Below, one piece after another: positions 1 to 8,679 of a DNA stretch of 64,000 bases. Within the stretch, counting starts at the first letter, position 1; every line of letters starts with the position of its first letter. Below the pieces are notes generated by a model that made no database searches, was not told the DNA's origin, and was given only the letters and a program-made list of their open reading frames with translations. This DNA comes from Candidatus Kryptonium thompsonii (GTDB taxonomy: Bacteria > Bacteroidota > Ignavibacteria > Kryptoniales > Kryptoniaceae): the NCBI GenBank assembly GCA_001442925.1, contig LDXX01000003.1, forward strand, positions 186,001-250,000, given 5' to 3'. Both the position numbers and the translations under genes were made by a program.

Positions 1-43
1 AATCAATTGAATTGATGATCTCTTTTTTGATTTTTTCAAACAT
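1..43 (-). CDS. Possible N-terminal fragment of a gene cut by the left edge
   Basis: An ATG on the minus strand at 43 opens a frame (MFEKIKKEIINSI...) that stays open to the left edge, giving only 14 codons. A second overlapping frame from an ATG further upstream is also open, so the reading frame is not certain. It lies directly downstream of tRNA-Ala on the same strand. Nothing can be said about function. Confidence 0.2.
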   Translation of the reverse strand, partial: MFEKIKKEIINSID

Positions 44-115
44 TGCTGATTGCCAGAAGTTTTCATAAGGTAAGGTAAATATAAAAAAGTGAAACAGGAA
101 TTTCAAATAGAGATG

Positions 116-188
116 TGGAGCCGACGGGATTCGAACCCGTGACCTCCAGAGTGCGATTCTGGCGCTCTCCCATCTGAGCTACGGCCCC
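116..188 (-). tRNA. tRNA-Ala (anticodon CGC)
   Basis: Read on the minus strand, all four arms fold: acceptor GGGGCCG pairs with CGGCTCC, the D arm is GCTC..GAGC, the anticodon stem CCAGA/TCTGG encloses ATCGCAC (anticodon CGC), and the T arm is ACGGG-TTCGAAT-CCCGT. The acceptor holds the G3-U70 wobble pair that is the classic alanine identity element. The discriminator is A and CCA is not encoded, so a CCA-adding enzyme must finish it. Confidence 0.95.
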
Positions 189-306
189 CTAGGTTTGATA
201 TAAATATATTGAACATAAGACGGAAAAACAAATTATCAGTGGAATAAATTGGCACTTTCGCTTGTCTTAATAAGTGAAAGTCGAAAAAATAAAGAAACAA
301 ACGACC

Positions 307-1461
307 ATGCGGAGATTGGAAAAATTTTACTGGTTTGTTTTACTATTCATCGTCTTTTTATTGTCCTTTACATTTGTCAGCGAAAAGCAAGCAAACTCAT
401 CTTCAAAAGCAAGTTATGAAGTAAAAATCCCACTCGGTATCCCAAGGGATTTATGGGAGATATTCATTCCGCCAGATAACCCAATAACCCCTGAAAAGGT
501 TGAACTTGGAAGGAAACTTTATTTTGATAAACGCCTTTCCGTTGATAATACTGTTGCCTGTGCTACTTGCCATGACCCGAAATTTGCATTTGCAGAAAAT
601 AAAAAGGTAAGTGAGGGGGTAGGTGGAAAGAAGGGCGCGAGAAATGCTCCAACTGTTTTAAATGCAATGTTTTTTGAACAACAGTTTTGGGATGGAAGAG
701 CTCCAACACTTGAAGAACAGGCAAAACAGCCGATAATCAATCCGATTGAAATGGGCATGCCAGATCATGATGCGGTTGTTAAAAAATTGAAAGGAATCCC
801 TGAATATGTTGAGGCATTTAAAAAAGTTTTCGGTGGCGAGATCACCATTGATAGAGTTGCCCAAGCCATCGCTGCTTTTGAGAGGACATTATTGACGGGA
901 AATTCGCCATTTGACAGGTTTATCGCTGGTGATGAGAATGCCATTAGTGAGTCTGCGAAGAGAGGGTGGCAATTGTTTCAAGGCAAAGCCAGATGTATAA
1001 CATGTCATGAGTTCAATCGTTCAAATCCATTCTTCACGGATAATAAATATCACAACATCGGTGTTGCGATGAACAAGGAGGGATTTGCGGAACTTGCGAA
1101 GAAAGCCGAACAACTTGCGAAGCAAGGACGACTTGATAAGAGAAAACTTGATGAGCTTGCGCTTGACCCAGCATTTTCTGAACTTGGGAGATTTCTCGTA
1201 ACATTTAATCCCAAGGATATCGGTGCGTTTAAAACTCCAACATTGAGAAATGTTGAACTTACCGCCCCTTATATGCACGATGGGAGTGAGGCAACGCTTA
1301 TGGATGTTATTGAATTTTACAATAGGGGTGGGAATGCGAATCCAAATCTATCGGGTGAGATGAGACCTCTTAATTTAACAGATCAGGAGAAGCAGGATCT
1401 TGTTGAATTTTTGAAGGCATTAACAGGTGAATTTCCAAAAGATTTCCCCGAAAATAAATGA
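307..1461 (+). CDS. Di-heme cytochrome c peroxidase (CCP/MauG family)
   Basis: Periplasmic di-heme peroxidase that would reduce H2O2 with electrons from small cytochromes. Two CxxCH heme motifs are visible: CATCH at residues 85-89 and CITCH at about 230-234, spaced as in bacterial CCP. The C-terminal APYMHDGSEATL segment, whose Met is commonly the heme ligand region in this family, is present. The N-terminus is a charged stretch followed by a hydrophobic segment (WFVLLFIVFLLSFTF), a signal peptide or membrane anchor. I chose ATG 307 because it places this signal at the start; an in-frame GTG at 274 would add 11 residues and neither has a good ribosome binding site. It heads a three-gene unit with a Tat-exported phosphoesterase and a mono-heme cytochrome. 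The MauG subgroup cannot be separated from true peroxidases by eye. Confidence 0.88.
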   Translation: MRRLEKFYWFVLLFIVFLLSFTFVSEKQANSSSKASYEVKIPLGIPRDLWEIFIPPDNPITPEKVELGRKLYFDKRLSVDNTVACATCHDPKFAFAENKKVSEGVGGKKGARNAPTVLNAMFFEQQFWDGRAPTLEEQAKQPIINPIEMGMPDHDAVVKKLKGIPEYVEAFKKVFGGEITIDRVAQAIAAFERTLLTGNSPFDRFIAGDENAISESAKRGWQLFQGKARCITCHEFNRSNPFFTDNKYHNIGVAMNKEGFAELAKKAEQLAKQGRLDKRKLDELALDPAFSELGRFLVTFNPKDIGAFKTPTLRNVELTAPYMHDGSEATLMDVIEFYNRGGNANPNLSGEMRPLNLTDQEKQDLVEFLKALTGEFPKDFPENK

Positions 1462-1488
1462 ACAAATAAACAAAGGAGGTGCAAAATC

Positions 1489-2640
1489 ATGCCTAAAATG
1501 CCAAGTGAAAGGAAAGAAGAGCAATACTTGAAAGAGCGAGATGAATTTTTCAAGGCTCTTCCGAAATTAAACCGAAGGCAGTTTATTAAAGTTGCGATGG
1601 CTTCTGCAGCGGTCGCGCTTGCAAAGAATCAATTCCCGCCGCATTCATTCCAGCTTGTTGAAGCAGTTGAAGCAAAGCAAGGTGGTGGGACCGAAGTCAA
1701 GTTCAGATTTGCCTACATTTCGGATACCCATCTTTACGAACGAAAGCTTAATGAAAGATTTGTCCGCGCTGCTTTGAAGGCAGTTCAAGATGTGAATGCG
1801 CTTGATCCACAGCCTGATTTTGTTTTGTTCGGCGGTGACCTTGCTCAACTTGGGCAGCCTGAGGAGTTAAAGCTTGGTAAAGAGATTTTAAGCGAGCTTA
1901 AACCAAAACTCTATATGATGGTTGGAGAGCACGATTGGTATCTTGATCTCGGTGAGAAGTGGATTGAACTATTTGGTAAACCGTATTATTCGTTTGATCA
2001 TAAGGGGGTGCACTTCATCGTTTTGAATTCCGTCCTTGTGGATGATTACTGGACGGAGACAAAGATGACCCCGATGGAAAGAATGAAATTTATGGCTCAG
2101 CTTGATAATCCGAAGGGAAGACCCTTCACAGTTGGAAGAGGTTATGGAGATGTTGGTAAAAAACAATTCGAGTGGCTTAAGCAAGACCTTGCGAAGGTTT
2201 CAAAGGATACCCCAATAGTTGTGTTCTCTCATTCTCCGCTTTACAAGTATTACAAGCCATGGAATTTCTGGACTGATGACGCGGAAGAAGTTCAAGCGCT
2301 TTTGAGGCCATTTAAGAATGTTACTGTGATCCACGGGCATACGCATCAACCTGTGTTTAACAGAATCGGGAACATAAACTTCTACGGTATGCTTTCAACT
2401 GCTTGGCCATGGCCTTACGCACCGACTGGACTTCCGAAATTGACGATCAAGATGAACAGGGCTGACCCATTCGATCAATTTGATGGCACAGGTGATGGAA
2501 CAGTTGAGGTTTTAGCAAATGGAAAAGCGAATAAAATTTATAATCTCTGGAGCAGGGAACCTATGAAAGTTACGGCAAGATATCTTGAATCAGGTGGAAA
2601 AGAAGAAGTTCCACCAGTTCCAGTTGATCCATCGTTTTAA
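1489..2640 (+). CDS. Tat-exported calcineurin-like metallophosphoesterase
   Basis: A 383-residue protein whose N-terminus has the twin-arginine pattern NRRQFIK (R29-R30) followed by a short hydrophobic run, so it is probably exported folded with its metals. The metallophosphoesterase motifs occur in order: D79-x-H81 (SDTH), GGD at 115-117, GEHD at 146-149, HSPLY near 250 and HGHTH near 285. In most family members the third motif is GNHD; here Asn is Glu, which changes a residue that normally binds metal. A strong AAGGAGGT ribosome binding site lies 8-10 bases before the ATG. It sits 27 bases after the cytochrome c peroxidase and 26 bases before a cytochrome, so it is co-transcribed with periplasmic redox proteins. 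Substrate is unknown. Confidence 0.88.
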   Translation: MPKMPSERKEEQYLKERDEFFKALPKLNRRQFIKVAMASAAVALAKNQFPPHSFQLVEAVEAKQGGGTEVKFRFAYISDTHLYERKLNERFVRAALKAVQDVNALDPQPDFVLFGGDLAQLGQPEELKLGKEILSELKPKLYMMVGEHDWYLDLGEKWIELFGKPYYSFDHKGVHFIVLNSVLVDDYWTETKMTPMERMKFMAQLDNPKGRPFTVGRGYGDVGKKQFEWLKQDLAKVSKDTPIVVFSHSPLYKYYKPWNFWTDDAEEVQALLRPFKNVTVIHGHTHQPVFNRIGNINFYGMLSTAWPWPYAPTGLPKLTIKMNRADPFDQFDGTGDGTVEVLANGKANKIYNLWSREPMKVTARYLESGGKEEVPPVPVDPSF

Positions 2641-2666
2641 AAATAAACTTCTAAGGAGGAATTTCT

Positions 2667-3275
2667 ATGAAGAAAAAAATTGTTTTACTTATCTCTGTCT
2701 TCCTCGTTAGTATATTTTTAAGTGGCAAGAATGATTTGAGTGCCATTGAGGGCAAAGGTGATAAGAAATCCGAGAAAAAAGTTATAACAGCATGTGATGG
2801 GGAAACGCAAGTTGTTTTAAATGATGTTTCAAAGGATGAAGTTATGACAAGGGAGAAAGCGCAAGAGGTCGCGAATATGCTTTTGGCAACATATCAACAG
2901 CAGAAGAAATATCAGTCAACGAAATTCACAAGGAGGGATTCTTTGATTTGGGAACGAGAATTGAAGGCAATGATTGAAGAAGGATACAAATGGTTTCATG
3001 ACCCATCGCTTGGGACGAATGGGATTTCATGCGATATGTGTCATCCTGATGCAACAGATACCCATCCAGAGACATATCCAAAGTTCCAAATTCAATTGAA
3101 GAAGATCGCTTTGCTTCGCGATATGATCAACTGGTGCATTGAAAATCCAATGGAAGGCAAACCTCTCAAAGAAGATGACCCACGGATGAAAGCAATAGAA
3201 GCGTATATAATCTGGGCTCGTGCTAATCAGGATCCAAGGCCTCATGCTAAAACTCTCAACCCAGGAAAGAGATAA
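2667..3275 (+). CDS. Periplasmic mono-heme c-type cytochrome
   Basis: The 202-residue product starts with a typical signal peptide (KKKIVLLISVFLVSIFLSG) and has one heme motif, CDMCH, at residues 122-126. Downstream are WCIENPMEGKPL and YIIWARANQ segments that recall the SoxX/SoxA and thiosulfate-dehydrogenase type of cytochromes, where an Met in NPMEGK-like sequence can be the second heme ligand. It is preceded by an AAGGAGG ribosome binding site and followed at once by a strong terminator. As third gene after a di-heme peroxidase it is a plausible electron donor to that enzyme; that pairing is inferred from position only. Confidence 0.8.
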   Translation: MKKKIVLLISVFLVSIFLSGKNDLSAIEGKGDKKSEKKVITACDGETQVVLNDVSKDEVMTREKAQEVANMLLATYQQQKKYQSTKFTRRDSLIWERELKAMIEEGYKWFHDPSLGTNGISCDMCHPDATDTHPETYPKFQIQLKKIALLRDMINWCIENPMEGKPLKEDDPRMKAIEAYIIWARANQDPRPHAKTLNPGKR

Positions 3276-3296
3276 TTTTATTTGACAGTGCTTTTA

Positions 3297-3324
3297 AGCC
3301 CCAGCTTATTGCTGGGGCTTTTTT
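3297..3324 (+). terminator. Rho-independent terminator after the cytochrome operon
   Basis: A perfect 9-bp stem (AGCCCCAGC / GCTGGGGCT) with a 5-base loop is followed by a run of T. It lies 22 bases after the cytochrome stop and ends the peroxidase-phosphoesterase-cytochrome unit. Confidence 0.92.
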
Positions 3325-3414
3325 GTTTAATAATCTCATTCAAATGCCCAATATTAGCCATCCTTTTACCTAATCCATTCTGCAAAAATTCCTTGATTTT
3401 GTAAAAAAATTAAA

Positions 3415-3429
3415 TGGCATACCCTTTGT
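3415..3429 (+). promoter_or_regulatory. Sigma-54-like promoter before the flagellar operon
   Basis: TGGCAT-N5-TTGT has the -24/-12 layout of sigma-54 promoters, with exactly 10 bases between the GG and the GT pair. The last C of the consensus TTGC is T here, so it is one step from perfect. It lies 42 bases upstream of fliL, a sensible place. Sigma-54 control of flagellar genes is common in other bacteria; a sigma-54 activator and a perfect site occur elsewhere in this window. Confidence 0.45.
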
Positions 3430-3470
3430 TTTTATTTTTTGAGAAGGTTTAAACAAAAACGAGTATAAAA

Positions 3471-4043
3471 ATGCCAGATAAATCTTTAGCTCAACCGCAA
3501 GCAGCAGTGCCACAAGATCAAGTTGAGACGAAACATAAAGGTGCTAAAAAAACAATTTTTCTTGTTTCAATCCCGATTATCATTTTGCAGATTATAATTG
3601 CTTATCTTCTTGTTCTTGATTTGAATTCAAAAACGGCTGTCTCGGATAGCTCACAAAAACAGCCAATGAAATCGCAGATGCCAGCAGAAAAAACAGCCGA
3701 TGAATATAAAATTAGCGAATCTGAATTTGTTGGTTTGCATCCTGAGTTTTTATTCGTCGTTAAAGATTTAATTGTAAATCCAGCTGGAACTGGGGGAATG
3801 AGATATTTATTAACAAGCGTTGGGATAGAAGTGACAAATGAAAAGGCATTTGCGGAGATTCAAAGCAAGGAAATTATAGTGAATGATATCTTGATAAATA
3901 TTCTTTCGAATAAGACGCTCGAAGAATTAAGCGATGTTTCCAAGCGTAAAGATTTAAGAAGGGAGATAGCGAGAAAAGTCGATGATATCTTGACACAAGG
4001 AAAGGTACGAAATGTTTATTTCAGCAAATTTATAATCCAATGA
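3471..4043 (+). CDS. fliL: Flagellar basal body-associated protein FliL
   Basis: A 190-residue protein with a proline/glutamine-rich cytoplasmic start, one membrane segment at about residues 28-48 (KTIFLVSIPIIILQIIIAYLL), and a periplasmic FliL domain. The domain is recognised by RYLLTSVGIEVTNEKA and by the ending VRNVYFSKFIIQ, which matches the family's usual VxxVYFTxFVVQ. FliL sits around the stators of the flagellar motor and supports torque. It is the first gene of a nine-gene flagellar run and is 9 bases from fliM. Confidence 0.92.
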   Translation: MPDKSLAQPQAAVPQDQVETKHKGAKKTIFLVSIPIIILQIIIAYLLVLDLNSKTAVSDSSQKQPMKSQMPAEKTADEYKISESEFVGLHPEFLFVVKDLIVNPAGTGGMRYLLTSVGIEVTNEKAFAEIQSKEIIVNDILINILSNKTLEELSDVSKRKDLRREIARKVDDILTQGKVRNVYFSKFIIQ

Positions 4044-4052
4044 TAAAGAGCA

Positions 4053-5048
4053 ATGCCTGAGATTTTATCACAGCAAGAAATAGACAGCTTACTGGCGGGT
4101 TTTAGCGCTGGGAAATCACCTGGGGAGATAATATCAACGCAGGGAGAAAAAGAGGTTGTCCCATATGAATTTCGTCGTCCGAGCCGTGTTTCAAAAAATC
4201 AGATAAGAACAATTCAAACACTTCATCAAAATTTTGCTGAATCTCTTGGCTATTACCTTACAAGTCGACTTCAAACCCCAGTTTCAATTCAGGTTGAAAA
4301 TGTCGATCAACTTTTTTATTCGGAGTATATACTTTCAGTTGAAAAGCCAAGTGTAATCTTTACGCTTTCAGCTGGTGAAAACAAAGGAGAGTTTATTTTT
4401 GAACTTGGCATTGAGCTTTCGTTTGTGTTGATTGAGAAGTTGCTTGGTGGTGGTGTTGAAATTCCTGAGATTGGAAAGAAGAAAGTTGTAAGGGCTTTGA
4501 CACAGATAGAGCAAAATTTGATCAGAGGCATAGTTGAACGCTCAATTTCTGAGCTTGAGAAAGCATGGGGTATGATCGATTCATTTAAATTTAAAATTGC
4601 AAAGTATGAAAGTGACCCCGACATCGTGCAAATTGCGCCATCAAGTGAAATTGTTCTCGTTATTTCGTTCAATGTCTCGCTCGCTGATAAAAATTATAGA
4701 ATGACCATATGTTATCCTATGTTTGTGATCGAAGATACGCTGACGAAGATGACACTTCAAAGATTTATGGGGGTTAAGAAACATACACCGGAAGAATATG
4801 TGAAATACATAGCCGAAAAAATTAAAACAACAAAAATTCCTGTAAGTGTCGAGCTTGGGCAAAGCGAGGTAACTCTTGCAGATTTGCTAAACCTTGAAGT
4901 TGGAGATATAATTTTACTTAACACGGGTGTCGATTCAGAAGTTAAGGTCTATATTGCTGGTAAGTTGAAACTCTACGGTAAACCTGGAATTTTCGGCGGT
5001 AAAAAGGCGGTAAAAATAACAAGAATTGCAAACAACGAGGAGGGTTAA
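4053..5048 (+). CDS. fliM: Flagellar motor switch protein FliM
   Basis: FliM forms the middle of the C-ring and receives phosphorylated CheY. The N-terminus ([13 protein letters not shown]) is the conserved CheY-binding helix, so this motor should still respond to chemotaxis signals even though no che genes are in the window. The central CheC-like domain spans about residues 45-235 and the C-terminal SpoA domain about 255-325 ([22 protein letters not shown]). Length (331) is usual. Two bases separate it from fliN. Confidence 0.95.
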   Translation: MPEILSQQEIDSLLAGFSAGKSPGEIISTQGEKEVVPYEFRRPSRVSKNQIRTIQTLHQNFAESLGYYLTSRLQTPVSIQVENVDQLFYSEYILSVEKPSVIFTLSAGENKGEFIFELGIELSFVLIEKLLGGGVEIPEIGKKKVVRALTQIEQNLIRGIVERSISELEKAWGMIDSFKFKIAKYESDPDIVQIAPSSEIVLVISFNVSLADKNYRMTICYPMFVIEDTLTKMTLQRFMGVKKHTPEEYVKYIAEKIKTTKIPVSVELGQSEVTLADLLNLEVGDIILLNTGVDSEVKVYIAGKLKLYGKPGIFGGKKAVKITRIANNEEG

Positions 5049-5050
5049 GC

Positions 5051-5419
5051 ATGGAAAAGGAAAAAGCAACAGGGCAAGGGGAAGTTAAAAATGCTGAATT
5101 TCAAAATTTTGAGGGATTAACAACGGAACAAAATTCGCAAACCGAAAAGGTTATTAATAGCAAGCTTGAGCTTTTATTTGATGTAATGTTGCCCGTTTCA
5201 ATTGAACTTGGACGAACATCAATGTTGATAAAAGATATACTTGAACTTGATCGTGGTTCGATAATTGAGCTTGATAAACTTGCAAGCGAACCAGTTGATG
5301 TTATCGTCAATGGTAAAAAAATTGCAGAGGGAGAAGTTGTTGTAATAGATAAACACTTCGGAATTAGAATTACAAACCTTATTGCGGTTGAGGAAAGACT
5401 AAAAAATGTGAAAAGGTAA
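5051..5419 (+). CDS. fliN: Flagellar motor switch protein FliN
   Basis: A 122-residue FliN with a polar N-terminal tail of about 40 residues followed by a SpoA domain ([20 protein letters not shown] ... [13 protein letters not shown]). FliN builds the base of the C-ring with FliM and helps to dock export cargo. The SpoA sequence parallels the C-terminal domain of the preceding FliM. The start is 2 bases after fliM with an AGGAGGG ribosome binding site inside the fliM end. Confidence 0.95.
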   Translation: MEKEKATGQGEVKNAEFQNFEGLTTEQNSQTEKVINSKLELLFDVMLPVSIELGRTSMLIKDILELDRGSIIELDKLASEPVDVIVNGKKIAEGEVVVIDKHFGIRITNLIAVEERLKNVKR

Positions 5420-5420
5420 A

Positions 5421-5771
5421 ATGCTTGGCATCTTAGCAAAGTTGATTCTGTCATTTGCACTTATAATTTCTTTGATGTTTGCGCTTTTATATCTGATGAA
5501 AAAATTTTATCTACCCAATGCGGGTTTTCGGGGTTTCGGAGCCAATATAAAAATCTATGAGAAGTTTCAAATTCAGCCAAGGAAAACAATTTACCTTGTG
5601 AAGGTTATAAACAAAATTTTAGTTTTAGGGATAAGTGAAAATTCTTTTAGTGTTCTAACTGAAATAAGTGAGCCTGAGCTTGTGAGAGCGCTTGATGAAA
5701 TTTATTCTTCTGGAGACGGTAAAAATGGGAAGTTGTTAAATTTAAAGTATGGGGGTGATTTGAGAAGATGA
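5421..5771 (+). CDS. fliO: Flagellar export protein FliO
   Basis: A short protein (116 residues) with one N-terminal membrane segment (ILAKLILSFALIISLMFALLYLM) and a basic cytoplasmic part containing KIYEKFQIQPRKTIYLVKV and KILVLGISE, typical of FliO. FliO is a chaperone-like scaffold for FliP ring assembly. It is identified as much by position (between fliN and fliP) as by sequence, because FliO is poorly conserved. It overlaps fliP by 4 bases. Confidence 0.85.
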   Translation: MLGILAKLILSFALIISLMFALLYLMKKFYLPNAGFRGFGANIKIYEKFQIQPRKTIYLVKVINKILVLGISENSFSVLTEISEPELVRALDEIYSSGDGKNGKLLNLKYGGDLRR

Positions 5772-6529
5772 GGAAACTTGCGTTACCTTTAATTTTCATT
5801 CTTTTAGTTTCAATTGGAAATGCGCAACCAAGTTCGACTGACAAAATCACCTTTCCTGTTCCAAAGATAACAGTTGAAGTTGGAAAGGCGCAGAATTCAG
5901 GTGATCTTGCTGTGACTTTACAAATTTTGCTTTTGATGACGATTCTTTCGCTTGCGCCTGCGATAATCATTTTGACGACATCGTTTACGAGGATAATCGT
6001 CGTTTTCCATTTTTTGAAGCAGGCTTTGGGAGTCCAGCAGATGCCCCCAAGTCAGGTGCTTGTTGGTCTTGCCCTTTTCCTTACATTTTTTATAATGTCC
6101 CCTGTTTGGGATAAAATTAATAAAGACGCATTGCAACCGTATTTGAGAAATGAGATTACGCAAGCCGAAGCGTATGAGAAAGCGATAGAACCACTTCGTG
6201 AGTTTATGTTTAAACAAGTTCGTGAAGATGATCTCGCTCTTTTTGTTTCACTTGCAAAACTCCCCAAACCAAATAATAGAAATGAAATACCAACTTATGT
6301 GCTCATCCCAGCCTTTGCGATCAGCGAGCTTAAAATTGCGTTCCAAATTGGATTTCTTATTTATGTTCCATTTTTGATGATTGATTTGATCGTTGCAAGT
6401 GTTTTAATGTCTATGGGGATGATAATGCTTCCACCTGTGATGATCTCATTGCCATTTAAAATTTTACTTTTCATCCTGATCGATGGATGGCATCTTGTTG
6501 TTCAATCGTTAATTCAAAGTTTTCATTAA
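5768..6529 (+). CDS. fliP: Flagellar export gate protein FliP
   Basis: FliP forms the pentameric core of the export gate with FliQ and FliR. A cleavable signal peptide (MRKLALPLIFILLVSIGNAQ) is present, as usual in FliP. Family signatures are TSFTRIIVVFHFLKQALGVQQMPPSQVLVG (split: TSFTRIIVVFHFLKQALG at about residue 74, then QQMPPSQVLVG) and FLIYVPFLMIDLIVASVLMSMGM-type membrane segments near the C-terminus. Length of 253 is normal. Its ATG overlaps the fliO stop (ATGA), implying coupled translation. Confidence 0.96.
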   Translation: MRKLALPLIFILLVSIGNAQPSSTDKITFPVPKITVEVGKAQNSGDLAVTLQILLLMTILSLAPAIIILTTSFTRIIVVFHFLKQALGVQQMPPSQVLVGLALFLTFFIMSPVWDKINKDALQPYLRNEITQAEAYEKAIEPLREFMFKQVREDDLALFVSLAKLPKPNNRNEIPTYVLIPAFAISELKIAFQIGFLIYVPFLMIDLIVASVLMSMGMIMLPPVMISLPFKILLFILIDGWHLVVQSLIQSFH

Positions 6530-6550
6530 AAATTTATGTGAAAATTTAAG

Positions 6551-6820
6551 ATGACGGAGCAATTTATAATTCACCTTGCGAGGGAGACATTTTTCACGGC
6601 GCTTTTGGTTTCTGCTCCTGTTCTGATAGCTTCGGCGATCGTTGGATTGATAATTTCGATTTTTCAATCGGCAACTTCAATAAATGAGATGACATTAACA
6701 TTTGTTCCAAAGCTTATTGTTATAGCAATTGTCACTGTTATCGCTTTGCCATGGATAATTGATGTTCTCGTCAGCTTCACAAAGGAATTGTTTAACCAGA
6801 TACCAAACATAGCGAAGTGA
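6551..6820 (+). CDS. fliQ: Flagellar export gate protein FliQ
   Basis: An 89-residue two-helix membrane protein. The order helix (LLVSAPVLIASAIVGLIISI) - FQSATSINEMTLTFVPK loop - helix (IVIAIVTVIALPWIIDVLV) is the classic FliQ pattern; the conserved Q-A-T-Q/S-I-x-E stretch is clear. It sits between fliP and fliR as in nearly all flagellar operons. Confidence 0.95.
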   Translation: MTEQFIIHLARETFFTALLVSAPVLIASAIVGLIISIFQSATSINEMTLTFVPKLIVIAIVTVIALPWIIDVLVSFTKELFNQIPNIAK

Positions 6821-6824
6821 TTTG

Positions 6825-7598
6825 ATGGAGTTTTATTTTTCGACATTCTTTGCATTTATCTTGATTTTTGTTCGGGTTTTAAGTTTTCTCTCTGCTTCAC
6901 CTATTTTGGGACATTCCGTCGTACCTTTTCAGTTAAAATTCTGGTTGAGCATTTTTTTAAGCTATATTTTTTTGCTTATAGTTGATGTTGAAAATTTAAA
7001 TCTTTCAGCCGAGTTGCTTGGTTTTATAATCTTGGTTTTGAAAGAGGTTATGATTGGTTTAATACTGGGTTTTTCAGCGTGGGGGATTTTCTACGCCGTC
7101 CAATTTGCAGGTCATTTGATTGGATTTGATATTGGATTTTCAGCATCAACTGCTTTTGATCCTGAGCATTCGGAGCCAATTCCAACTTTGAGCCAGTTTA
7201 AACATTATTTATCACTTGCCATCTTTTTGATGTTAAATGGACATCATTTTTTAATTCAAGTCATCAAGTTAAGCTTTGATATTGTGCCAATTTCATCTTT
7301 TTCTGTAAATGTAGGATTGGTAAATTTTGGCGTTAAATTGATTACATTTGTTTTTGCTTCTGCGGTTAAAATAAGTGCCCCAGCCCTTATCGCTTTGTTC
7401 TTGACGGATTTATCGATTGGGATTTTATCCCGTGCATTTCCGCAAATGAACATTTTCATGTTTGCTTTTTCATTTAAGGTAATTGTTGGAATTATCGCTT
7501 TAATCCTGATGATGCCATTTTTTGTCTTCGTTTTTAAAAATCTTCTTTTTGAGTTCGAGAAAGATCTGCTTGAGCTTTTAAAAGTAATCGGTGCATGA
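6825..7598 (+). CDS. fliR: Flagellar export gate protein FliR
   Basis: FliR completes the export gate as a single copy with FliP5 and FliQ4. The protein is very hydrophobic with about six membrane segments; motifs include FVRVLSFLSASPILGH near the start and SAPALIALFLTDLSIGILSRAFPQMNIF near residue 190-215 (quoted as two parts: SAPALIALFLTDLSIG and ILSRAFPQMNIF). I start at ATG 6825 rather than the adjoining TTG 6822. The stop lies one base before the flhB ATG. Confidence 0.94.
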   Translation: MEFYFSTFFAFILIFVRVLSFLSASPILGHSVVPFQLKFWLSIFLSYIFLLIVDVENLNLSAELLGFIILVLKEVMIGLILGFSAWGIFYAVQFAGHLIGFDIGFSASTAFDPEHSEPIPTLSQFKHYLSLAIFLMLNGHHFLIQVIKLSFDIVPISSFSVNVGLVNFGVKLITFVFASAVKISAPALIALFLTDLSIGILSRAFPQMNIFMFAFSFKVIVGIIALILMMPFFVFVFKNLLFEFEKDLLELLKVIGA

Positions 7599-7599
7599 A

Positions 7600-8679
7600 A
7601 TGGCTGAGGAATTTCAAGAGCGGACGGAACAAGCGACGCCTAAAAGAAAAGAAGATGCAAGGAAAAAAGGAAAGGTTGCAAAAAGCTACGATTTCAATTC
7701 CGCACTTGTTATACTGGCTTCAACTGGTGTATTGTATTTTTGTTGTAACTTCATGTATCAAAAAATTGCAAACTTAACTAAATTTGTTTTATCCAACCTG
7801 CATACGATTGAGATAACCCCCAAAAGTGTCGCTGAGTATGGGTTTTTCATCTTTTCTTTTCTGATGATGAACCTTTTCCCATTGCTGATTTTTCTGACGG
7901 TGATTGGAGTTGGTGCGAACATTGCTCAAACGGGATATATTTTCACGCTTGAGCCGTTAAAGTTTGATTTTGAAAGGTTAAACCCGATCAATGGGATCAA
8001 AAAAATTTTTTTATCGAGGAGAAGTTTATTTGAACTTGGCAAGGGCTTTTTTAAAATCGGGGTAATTGGATTTACCATTTATTTGACGCTAAGAAGCATG
8101 GTCGATGATATAGTGGTTTTAATTGATTCAGATCTTGGAAAGATATCAAGCTTTATGGTTAGCTCAGTTTTTTCACTTATGTTAAAAACGGGGATTGTGT
8201 ATTTTTTGATCGCTGTTTTTGATTTCGCTTTTCAAAAGTGGGAGTATGAACGAGAGTTAAGGATGACGAGACAGGAAGTAAAGGAAGAGATCAAGGAGCT
8301 TGAAGGCGACCCACAAATTAAAGCTCGGATAAGGCGAAAGCAAGCCGAAATTGCAAGAAGAAGGATGATGCAGAATGTTCCTAAATCAGATGTTGTGATA
8401 ACAAATCCAACGCATATTGCTATTGCGCTAAAATATGATTCGGAAAAGATGAACGCTCCAAAAGTCGTTGCGAAAGGGATGAATTTGATCGCTGAAAAAA
8501 TAAAAGAAATAGCGATGAAGCATAAAATACCAATAGTTGAAGATAAACCCCTTGCTCACGCACTTTATAAAATGGTTGATGTTGATGAGGAAATTCCACC
8601 CCAGCTTTATAAAGCCGTTGCAAAAGTTCTTGCCTATGTTTACCAATTGAAAAAGAAAAGTTATAGCGCTGTAAGATGA
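7600..8679 (+). CDS. flhB: Flagellar export switch protein FlhB
   Basis: FlhB switches export from rod/hook to filament substrates. The N-terminus EFQERTEQATPKRKEDARKK is the family signature, followed by four membrane segments and a cytoplasmic domain with the self-cleaving motif N269-P-T-H. Start ATG 7600 was preferred to GTG 7591, which would overlap fliR; the family usually begins M-A-x-E. Length of 359 residues is typical. It overlaps flhA by 4 bases. Confidence 0.95.
   Translation: MAEEFQERTEQATPKRKEDARKKGKVAKSYDFNSALVILASTGVLYFCCNFMYQKIANLTKFVLSNLHTIEITPKSVAEYGFFIFSFLMMNLFPLLIFLTVIGVGANIAQTGYIFTLEPLKFDFERLNPINGIKKIFLSRRSLFELGKGFFKIGVIGFTIYLTLRSMVDDIVVLIDSDLGKISSFMVSSVFSLMLKTGIVYFLIAVFDFAFQKWEYERELRMTRQEVKEEIKELEGDPQIKARIRRKQAEIARRRMMQNVPKSDVVITNPTHIAIALKYDSEKMNAPKVVAKGMNLIAEKIKEIAMKHKIPIVEDKPLAHALYKMVDVDEEIPPQLYKAVAKVLAYVYQLKKKSYSAVR

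Noticed and set aside
250-265. TGGCAC-N6-TTGT before the cytochrome c peroxidase, resembling a sigma-54 promoter
   Set aside because: The GG and GT pairs are 11 bases apart instead of the strict 10, and the final C is missing, so it should not work as sigma-54 promoter.
103-300. 65-residue minus-strand frame over the tRNA-Ala gene
   Set aside because: It lies across a tRNA that folds fully; the frame is an accident.
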